This document shows positions 1 to 4,512 of a DNA stretch of 5,586 nt, piece after piece; within the stretch, counting starts at the first letter, position 1, and each line of letters opens with the position of its first letter. The notes below the pieces were generated by a model. That model did not search any database and was not told where the DNA came from. It worked only from the letters and a program-made list of their open reading frames with translations. The position numbers were made by a program, and so were the translations under genes. Origin of the DNA: Acidimicrobiia bacterium (GTDB lineage: Bacteria; Actinomycetota; Acidimicrobiia; UBA5794; JAOTWH01); assembly GCA_029863035.1 (NCBI GenBank), contig JAOTWH010000149.1, positions 1 through 5,586 on the forward strand, in the 5' to 3' direction.

Positions 1-545
1 TCCTCCTGCAGGATCGGGATCATGGGGCGGATCTGCTGGGCAGGGACCGCGCCGAACGAGAAATACAGCGGGTCGCATTTGCCGCCCTCATAGGTCTCGG
101 TGTAGAAGAGCAGCTTGCCGCCCTCTTGCACCACGGTCTGGTAGGCGGCGTCGTTGGCGTCGGAACCGATGGGTCCCATCACCACGTCCACATCGTCCGA
201 CTCGACCAGCTTGCGTGCCTTATCCACCGTGACCGTCGGGTCGCTCTGGATGTCTTCCACGATCACTTCGATCGGGCGGCCATCGATGCCACCTGCGTCG
301 TTGATCTCCTGTACCGCCAGCTCGGCGCTTCGGGTCAAGCTGTTGCCATAAGTCGTGAACGCTCCTGTCAGGTCGGCGATTATGCCGATGACGATTGGTT
401 CACCAGATGGCGCTGCCGTCGCTGGCGCTGCGGTCGCCGGGGCTGCCGTCGCCGGCGCTGCCGTCGGCTCAGCCTCGTCGTCGCTGCAGGCGGCGGCGAT
501 CATCATGAAGACGATCAGTACCACCCCTAGGTTTCTTTTCCTCAC
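1..545 (-). CDS. ABC transporter substrate-binding lipoprotein, urea/short-chain-amide type (partial, C-terminus beyond window)
   Basis: Extracellular ligand-binding lipoprotein of a branched-chain-amino-acid-type (HAAT) ABC importer. Only the first 181 residues lie in the window, under half of the usual ~400. The GTG start at 545 sits 5 nt after a strong AAGGAGGA. Residues 1-20 are a lipoprotein signal peptide: basic MRKR, a hydrophobic core, and lipobox AAAC with the lipidated Cys20. A flexible linker of repeated TAAPA units follows (28-46). The type I periplasmic-binding domain begins near IVIGIIADLTGAF (51-63), with ELAVQEINDAGGIDGRPIE (75-93) typical of the family. The segment FYTETYEGGKCDPLYFSFGA (147-166) followed by PAQQIRP resembles the YEG...C...G..PNQQ region I know from UrtA/AmiC-like receptors, hence the urea/amide-type call. 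It lies 58 bp downstream of the dehydrogenase gene on the same strand, so it probably belongs to the same operon. Its ligand is unknown; context suggests a pyridine carboxylate or amide. Permease and ATPase genes should lie past the left edge. Confidence 0.85.
   Translation of the reverse strand, partial: MRKRNLGVVLIVFMMIAAACSDDEAEPTAAPATAAPATAAPATAAPSGEPIVIGIIADLTGAFTTYGNSLTRSAELAVQEINDAGGIDGRPIEVIVEDIQSDPTVTVDKARKLVESDDVDVVMGPIGSDANDAAYQTVVQEGGKLLFYTETYEGGKCDPLYFSFGAVPAQQIRPMIPILQE
408..464 (-). repeat. 15-bp in-frame tandem repeat encoding a TAAPA linker
   Basis: Nearly four tandem copies of a 15-nt unit (ACGGCAGCGCCGGCG and close variants) encode residues 28-46 of the lipoprotein, TAAPA repeated. 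Copies differ only at silent third positions. This is a low-complexity spacer between the lipidated cysteine and the binding domain. Such units can change copy number by slippage in whole codons without breaking the reading frame. Confidence 0.85.
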
Positions 546-550
546 TTATT

Positions 551-558
551 TCCTCCTT
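551..558 (-). promoter_or_regulatory. Strong Shine-Dalgarno for the substrate-binding lipoprotein
   Basis: On the minus strand AAGGAGGA is followed by AATAA and then GTG at 545. It is the best ribosome-binding site in the window and fixes the GTG start. Strong independent initiation here would let a binding protein be made in excess over the coupled enzymes upstream. Confidence 0.8.
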
Positions 559-568
559 GTCGACCGAA

Positions 569-589
569 GCAGCCGAATTGCCCGACTGC
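569..589 (-). other. Small intercistronic RNA hairpin between dehydrogenase and lipoprotein genes
   Basis: In the minus-strand transcript GCAGTCG and CGGCTGC can pair as a 7-bp stem with one G-U wobble around a 7-nt loop. The opposite strand would have a C-A mismatch at that pair, so the fold favours the operon RNA. No U-tract follows, so I do not call it a terminator. It may protect or process the mRNA between the enzyme genes and the lipoprotein gene, or may be chance. Confidence 0.3.
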
Positions 590-603
590 AGGCTTTCTAA
601 CCC

Positions 604-2097
604 TCACGACCTACCCTCGAAAGCAGGGTCGACCGCAGATTGCTGAGTCGTGTCAACATGCCAGGTGCTGACCACGACCTTCTTGTCTGTGTAGAAGTCC
701 ACTGCGTCATTGGCGCGACCGCGCAATGATCCATAGAACGAAGACTTGCGCCCGCCGACGGCGTAGAACGCGATGGGGGCCGGGGTTCCCACGTTGATGC
801 CGACCTGGCCCACCTCGGCTCGCTGGCGGAACTCCCTTGCCACGCCGCCATGTTCGGTGTAGATGGCAGCCGTATGGCCGTAGGTGCTTTGGTTCACGAC
901 CTCGATGGCCTCGTCCAGCCCGGCGACCCGATGCACAGCCCGAACCGGTCCGAACAGCTCCTTGTCGAAGATCTCCATGCCGGGCTGGGCGGTGACGATG
1001 GTGGGGGCGATCCAGTTGCCGTTGTCGTACCCGTCCACCTTGGCTCCTCTGCCGTCCAGCAACACAGTGCCGCCCTCGTCGACCGCCGTGTCTACCGATG
1101 CCTCAAGTCGCCCGAGCGACTCCGGAGAGATCACCGGCCCCAGAGTCGTCCCCTCGTCCATCCCGTAGCCGAGTTGGAATCCGCCGACGCCGTCCAGGTA
1201 GCTCTCCATGAATTGGTCGTAAATGGAGTCGTACAGCACGAGGTTGGAGCCGGCGAAGCAGCGCTGGGAGCTGTTGCCCAACATCGAAGAGATGATGTTC
1301 GGCATGCATTTGTCGATCACGGCGGTGTCGGTGACCACCAGATGGTTCTTCGACCCGCCCTGGGCTTGGCACCGCTTGGCATTGCCTGTGGTGAGCTTGT
1401 AGACCCGTTCGGCGATCTCCGATGAACCGACGAACGACAGCCCGACCACGTCGGGATGTTCGGCAAGGCGCTCAACCACGGATTTGTTGCCGAGCACCAT
1501 GTTCACCACACCGTCTGGGAAGCCGGCTTCCTTGGCCAGTTCGATGAGCCGCACCGTGGTCAGCGGGCAGTGCTCGCTCGGCTTGACGATCACCGGGTTG
1601 CCGGTGCCGACCGCCCAGGTGAAGTAGAGCGGGATCATGGCGGGGAAATTGAATGGAGCTATGACGGCGAATGGGCCAAGCGGCTCGCGGATGTACTCGA
1701 TATCGACGGCCGTGCCGACGTTCTCGGTAACCGAACCCTTCATGGTCTCGGTAACGGCGCTGGCGTGCTCTATGTATTGCAGAGCTCGCAGCATCTCGCC
1801 CTTGGCCTCGGTGAAGGTCTTGCCGTTCTCGTCAACGATGATGCGGGCTAGCTCGTCTTGAGCCTCCCACACCAGATGGCGGTAGCGGAACAGAATCGCC
1901 GAGCGGGTTGGGACCGGTGTCATCCACCAGTCGTGGAAAGCAGCCTTGGCGGCCCCAATCGCGGCGTCAACATCGGAGTTATCGGAATGGGGGTGGGTCG
2001 CGATCGGATCGCCGGTGGCAGGGTTGGTCACCTCGGTTGACCCCGAGCCAGAGATGTCAACCCAGTCACCGCCGACGAAGTTCTGCAGGGTGGTCAT
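604..2097 (-). CDS. mmsA: CoA-acylating methylmalonate-semialdehyde-dehydrogenase-type aldehyde dehydrogenase
   Basis: Aldehyde dehydrogenase of the MmsA/IolA group (EC 1.2.1.27 for the type enzyme), which oxidises malonate-semialdehyde-type substrates with NAD+ and CoA, releasing CO2 and an acyl-CoA. The 497 residues match the family length. The oxyanion-hole Asn150 lies in PFNFP, the nucleotide-binding VKPSE at 171-175, the catalytic Cys280 in SQRCFAGS, and KELFGPV at 379-385. The usual general-base Glu of hydrolytic ALDHs is replaced: the motif reads QAQGGSKNH (244-252), as in MmsA enzymes (QAQGAKNH), but with one extra residue. Arg279 next to the Cys and Arg104 are candidates for the substrate-carboxylate arginines described for Bacillus IolA. 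ATG at 2097 is chosen because it overlaps the upstream stop (ATGA) and matches family N-termini; the frame is open to 2208 but the extra residues look unlike the family. No valine or inositol genes are nearby, so the true substrate may be 2-formylglutarate, made by the adjacent enamidase (inference). Confidence 0.9.
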   Translation of the reverse strand: MTTLQNFVGGDWVDISGSGSTEVTNPATGDPIATHPHSDNSDVDAAIGAAKAAFHDWWMTPVPTRSAILFRYRHLVWEAQDELARIIVDENGKTFTEAKGEMLRALQYIEHASAVTETMKGSVTENVGTAVDIEYIREPLGPFAVIAPFNFPAMIPLYFTWAVGTGNPVIVKPSEHCPLTTVRLIELAKEAGFPDGVVNMVLGNKSVVERLAEHPDVVGLSFVGSSEIAERVYKLTTGNAKRCQAQGGSKNHLVVTDTAVIDKCMPNIISSMLGNSSQRCFAGSNLVLYDSIYDQFMESYLDGVGGFQLGYGMDEGTTLGPVISPESLGRLEASVDTAVDEGGTVLLDGRGAKVDGYDNGNWIAPTIVTAQPGMEIFDKELFGPVRAVHRVAGLDEAIEVVNQSTYGHTAAIYTEHGGVAREFRQRAEVGQVGINVGTPAPIAFYAVGGRKSSFYGSLRGRANDAVDFYTDKKVVVSTWHVDTTQQSAVDPAFEGRS

Positions 2098-2696
2098 GAG
2101 CGGTTGAACTCGGCCAACACGCTCTCGACGTTCGAGACCGTTCCGTAGTGGGTGTCTATGTCGTAGAGACTGGAAGCCTGTTCGCGTTCGCTTGTGGCCG
2201 CCACGCATTCTTCAGGGATGATGACGTCGTAGCCCCGGAAGAACGCATCGTGAGTGGTAGAGCGCACGCAGATGTTCGTCACTACTCCGGTGATGATGAG
2301 GTGCTCGATGCCAAGCTCGCGCAAGCGCAGGTCGAGGTCGGTCTCGAAGAAACCCGAGTAGCGGCGCTTGGCGATGCGGTACTCATCGGGAGGCGGCTTG
2401 AGGGCGTCGACCACCTCGGCGCCCCACGAGCCGACCAAGCAATGCTCGGTCCGCTTCTCGAACTCCTTGTCACCGGGCGGGTGCTCATCGCACAGCCAGA
2501 TGACAGGAGAACCATTGGAGCGGGCAGCGTCGAGCACGCTCTGAATGGGCGGGTACAGGACGTCGCTCCCGGGCAGAGGCATGGCGCCTTCCGGTTCGCA
2601 GAAATCATTGAGCATGTCCACCACCAGCACCACGGTCCGCGCCGGATCGAAGCTCATGTCGTTGCTAAGGCGGTGCTCGGAAAATTCCTTCGTCAT
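2094..2696 (-). CDS. Isochorismatase-superfamily cysteine amidohydrolase, nicotinamidase-like
   Basis: A 200-residue cytoplasmic cysteine hydrolase of the isochorismatase/nicotinamidase superfamily, which cleaves amide or related bonds through a Cys-Lys-Asp triad. The triad is visible: Asp27 in VVDMLNDF, Lys110 in AKRRYSGF, and Cys143 in TNICVRSTTHDA, after the GVVTN stretch that carries the family's cis-peptide. Asp70-x-His72 and His85 (EHCLVGSWGAE) occupy places that in nicotinamidases (PncA) bind the metal, with Glu78 a possible further ligand. RRYSGFFETDLDLRLRELGI also resembles bacterial nicotinamidases. Nicotinamide to nicotinate would fit this locus. Other members (N-carbamoylsarcosine, maleamate, ureidoacrylate and biuret hydrolases) look alike, so the substrate remains uncertain. 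The ATG at 2696 overlaps the enamidase stop by 4 bp, and its own stop overlaps the dehydrogenase start by 4 bp. No good Shine-Dalgarno precedes it, so translation probably depends on coupling. Confidence 0.88.
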   Translation of the reverse strand: MTKEFSEHRLSNDMSFDPARTVVLVVDMLNDFCEPEGAMPLPGSDVLYPPIQSVLDAARSNGSPVIWLCDEHPPGDKEFEKRTEHCLVGSWGAEVVDALKPPPDEYRIAKRRYSGFFETDLDLRLRELGIEHLIITGVVTNICVRSTTHDAFFRGYDVIIPEECVAATSEREQASSLYDIDTHYGTVSNVESVLAEFNRS

Positions 2697-3853
2697 GAGA
2701 AGGCGATGGGTCTCATTGGGGGCGGCGTGTTGCGGCTCTTGACAAAGGCCACGTTGCCGTCGATGATCGTTCCGGCCACCGCCAGCGTGTCGCCGATGGC
2801 CAAGGCGCCCAGCGCGTCATCGGCTTGGGAGCCGAGCGGAGCGTCCACCACGTTGAGGTCGGCTTCCTTGCCTGCAGCGATGACTCCGACGTTCAGTTCA
2901 TGCAGTGCGGCAACGTTGCCCGTTGCCATTGCCACGGCTTTCCCCGGATCCACTCCGCCGAGCGATGCTGCCCACGACAGGACCCGCAGCATCCCGAGAG
3001 GTTGCACTCCGGATCCGGCGGGGCTGTCGGTGCCGATGACAACCCGATGCAGCTCGTCACGCTCGGCGGCCAGCGCCACCACCGCGCCGGCTGCCTTGAC
3101 GTTGCCGTTGTGAACGATCTCGATGCGAGCGCTGGTTTGGTCGAGGATGGTGATGACATCGGCCAGCGGCAGCGCGGTCGGCCCGCCGTTGGTGTGGCCG
3201 GCCACATCGGGCTGCACCTCGACCACGAAGTCAGCCCCGATCACGCCGCTGCCGGGGATGGAGGCCCCTCCGGTGTGAACCATTACCTTCATCCCTCGTG
3301 CCTGGGCCCACCCGGTCATCTCGGCGGCTTCCTTTGGGTCTTTCACCCCGGAGATGCCGATCTCGGCCACCAACCTCACACCGGCCGCTGCCATCTCGTC
3401 GAAATCTTCCTCGGTCAGGCCCGGTTCGAGCATCACCGCGCCGGCGTGGACCTTGACTCCAGCCGGGCGAAGGTTCTCGAACGACTTGTGGGCCAAGATG
3501 GTCAGAGCCTTGACTCCGGCGGGATCCTTGGGGCGGCCCGGGGTGTGAGGTTCGCCGGCCGACATCATCGTTGTCACTCCACCGTGGAGGCACGATTCGA
3601 TGAAGTTGGCCTGGTGCTGGCGGGGCGTGTAGTCGCCAAGAACGGGATGGACATGGTTGTCACACAACCCAGGGATGACCGTCGCCCCCGCGCCATCGAT
3701 GATGGTGGAGATGTTGGCAGTGTCGGCATCGGCTTCGGCTCCAACCGATGAGATGAGCCCGCCGCGCACCACGATGGTGTCGCCGCTGGCGATGGGGTCA
3801 CGGATGTCACCGCTGGCGATGGTGCCGATGTTGCGGATTACGACATCGCTCAC
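2693..3853 (-). CDS. ena: Enamidase-like cyclic amidohydrolase (6-oxo-1,4,5,6-tetrahydronicotinate hydrolysis)
   Basis: A 386-residue metal-dependent TIM-barrel amidohydrolase closely resembling, from memory, Eubacterium barkeri enamidase (EC 3.5.2.18). That enzyme opens 6-oxo-1,4,5,6-tetrahydronicotinate and deaminates it to 2-formylglutarate. Shared signatures include GGVTTMMSAGEPHTPGRPKD (91-110), AGVKVHAGAVMLEPGLTEED (131-150), HTGGASIPGS (193-202), GHTNGGPTA (219-227) and the C-terminal SRNTPPPMRP. Candidate ligands of the two-metal site are His67 and His69 (NHVH), Glu164 (AEIG), His193, His220 and Asp276 (GTDSPAG). The N-terminal ~55 residues and the last ~60 (GKEADLNVVDAPLG onward) form the small beta-sandwich. 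The start is GTG at 3853, overlapping the DUF1185 stop as GTGA, with GAGGA about 9 nt upstream. Imidazolonepropionase, dihydroorotase and hydantoinase are more distant relatives; the RPKD and NTPP signatures argue for enamidase. Exact substrate preference cannot be read from sequence alone. Confidence 0.8.
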   Translation of the reverse strand: MSDVVIRNIGTIASGDIRDPIASGDTIVVRGGLISSVGAEADADTANISTIIDGAGATVIPGLCDNHVHPVLGDYTPRQHQANFIESCLHGGVTTMMSAGEPHTPGRPKDPAGVKALTILAHKSFENLRPAGVKVHAGAVMLEPGLTEEDFDEMAAAGVRLVAEIGISGVKDPKEAAEMTGWAQARGMKVMVHTGGASIPGSGVIGADFVVEVQPDVAGHTNGGPTALPLADVITILDQTSARIEIVHNGNVKAAGAVVALAAERDELHRVVIGTDSPAGSGVQPLGMLRVLSWAASLGGVDPGKAVAMATGNVAALHELNVGVIAAGKEADLNVVDAPLGSQADDALGALAIGDTLAVAGTIIDGNVAFVKSRNTPPPMRPIAFS

Positions 3854-4422
3854 CGCAGCCCGTCCTCACCCTCGGCTTCGTCAACCGTGAGCCCACCTAC
3901 TCGCGGCAACGGCCTTCCTCCGTCGGTAACGGAAACAGCTATGACGAGCTCGTCGTCGGCCGGAGCGTCGACGATCCGAAGTTCCACGGCGTCGAAATGA
4001 CTGCGAACGAAGGCGGCATCCTTGTAGTGGAGAGGTATGTCGAGCGGGGTGCCAGGCCCGCCTCGTTTCTTAGCCGATGGGATGATGGCTTTCCCGCCGC
4101 CGCACGCCTCCCGCAGCGGTGCACCGAACTTGGGGTGCAGCATGGCCGCCACGTGCTCGAGTTCTCCGGCCATACCGGCGATTCCACCCTTGCCGTATGA
4201 GTGGACGGGTCTTCCGTCGAGCTGGGCAACCGCGGCCGATGCCAGGTTCCCCGAAAGCTCGACGCTGTACTCGATGAGGTCGTCGAGATTCTCGACGTAG
4301 CTGCCGGCATGGGGGTTGGCCAGAACTGCGGCGACGATCACCCGGCGGATGGGGGGATCGATGTCTTTGCCAGCTTCGATGCGGATCTCGTCGACAACAG
4401 TGGCCACCTTGCGAATGTTCAA
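3850..4422 (-). CDS. DUF1185 / 'amino acid synthesis' (AA_synth) family protein
   Basis: A 190-residue soluble protein of Pfam PF06684. The core is strongly conserved: NPHAGSYVENL (36-46), SYGKGGIAGMAGELEH (75-90), LHPKFGAPLREACGGGKAI (95-113), PSAKKRGGPGTP (115-126), and KDAAFVRSHFDA (134-145). Solved members have a variant of the Bacillus chorismate mutase (AroH) fold; the reaction is unknown and the 'amino acid synthesis' name is not biochemical evidence. The invariant Lys/Ser/Gly-rich stretch 109-126 looks like a ligand pocket. It is the first gene of the leftward operon and overlaps enamidase by 4 bp, so it probably works at the same step or a neighbouring one. RidA/YjgF enamine deaminases share the chorismate-mutase-like fold class, so action on an enamine is plausible (inference). 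The start is TTG at 4422: there is an in-frame stop at 4437-4435 just upstream, and GGAGG lies 4 nt before it. GTG at 4407 is a less likely alternative. Confidence 0.88.
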   Translation of the reverse strand: MNIRKVATVVDEIRIEAGKDIDPPIRRVIVAAVLANPHAGSYVENLDDLIEYSVELSGNLASAAVAQLDGRPVHSYGKGGIAGMAGELEHVAAMLHPKFGAPLREACGGGKAIIPSAKKRGGPGTPLDIPLHYKDAAFVRSHFDAVELRIVDAPADDELVIAVSVTDGGRPLPRVGGLTVDEAEGEDGLR

Positions 4423-4423
4423 G

Positions 4424-4432
4424 TCACCTCCC
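4424..4432 (-). promoter_or_regulatory. Shine-Dalgarno deciding the TTG start of the DUF1185 gene
   Basis: On the minus strand GGGAGGTGA is followed by C and TTG at 4422; the core GGAGG is 4 nt from the start, slightly short. It supports initiation at the rare TTG rather than at a downstream codon. Confidence 0.6.
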
Positions 4433-4450
4433 GATCAGCGCGCAGACTAC

Positions 4451-4462
4451 GCGAACGTTCGC
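4451..4462. promoter_or_regulatory. Perfect 12-bp palindrome GCGAACGTTCGC, candidate operator
   Basis: GCGAACGTTCGC equals its own reverse complement. It lies directly upstream of the TAGTCT -10 candidate of the leftward operon, where a bound dimer would block or recruit RNA polymerase. It lacks the 4-nt spacer of an actinobacterial LexA box (CGAAC-N4-GTTCG). The binding protein is unknown, and in GC-rich DNA a single palindrome could be chance. Confidence 0.4.
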
Positions 4463-4497
4463 CTCGTTGCAGGCGGGCCAACCCAGATGCGAGTGCG

Positions 4498-4503
4498 TAT
4501 TGT
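4498..4503 (+). promoter_or_regulatory. Candidate -10 element (TATTGT) for the molybdenum hydroxylase operon
   Basis: TATTGT ends 9 bp before the ATG at 4513, which would place transcription start at or within a few bases of the start codon. There is no Shine-Dalgarno before 4513, which fits leaderless translation, common in actinobacteria. A -35 at normal spacing is not evident. Confidence 0.35.
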
Positions 4504-4512
4504 TGACCAACG

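Larger units (their letters stand above)
4423..4512. promoter_or_regulatory. Divergent intergenic control region
   Basis: Ninety bases separate the two divergent first genes and must hold both promoters. Toward the minus operon a weak -10 candidate, TAGTCT, reads from 4449 to 4444, with no convincing -35. Toward the plus operon TATTGT at 4498-4503 lies 9 bp before the ATG at 4513. A perfect palindrome (4451-4462) and a short imperfect one, GTTG-AC-CAAC (4502-4511), are candidate regulator sites. No regulator gene is in the window. Confidence 0.6.

Noticed and set aside
546..603. Rho-independent terminator after the dehydrogenase
   Set aside because: The hairpin at 569-589 has a modest stem and no following U-run, and the next gene begins with a strong ribosome site only a few bases on.
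850..1425. Plus-strand open frame of 191 codons
   Set aside because: It lies wholly antisense to the well-supported dehydrogenase; the composition (His/Val/Gly/Arg-rich) is what GC-rich antisense frames produce, and no family is recognised.
604..2097. Ordinary valine-pathway MmsA
   Set aside because: Not excluded, but not preferred: no other valine-degradation gene is present, and it is coupled to an enamidase operon with a modified signature motif.
2098..2208. Upstream extension of the dehydrogenase to an ATG at 2208
   Set aside because: The extra 37 residues are Arg-rich, unlike MmsA N-termini, and lie inside the cysteine hydrolase coding region. ATG 2097 gives the family length and the ATGA coupling seen throughout the operon.
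2148..3113. Plus-strand open frame of 321 codons
   Set aside because: It is antisense to the cysteine hydrolase and enamidase genes, spans their junction, has no recognisable domain and turns into Ala/Ser/Pro low complexity.
2825..3751. Plus-strand open frame of 308 codons
   Set aside because: It is antisense to enamidase, with His/Gly/Arg-rich composition typical of a GC-rich shadow and no motif.
4451..4462. LexA/SOS box
   Set aside because: The half-sites GAAC and GTTC are present but touch each other; the actinobacterial LexA box needs four bases between them.
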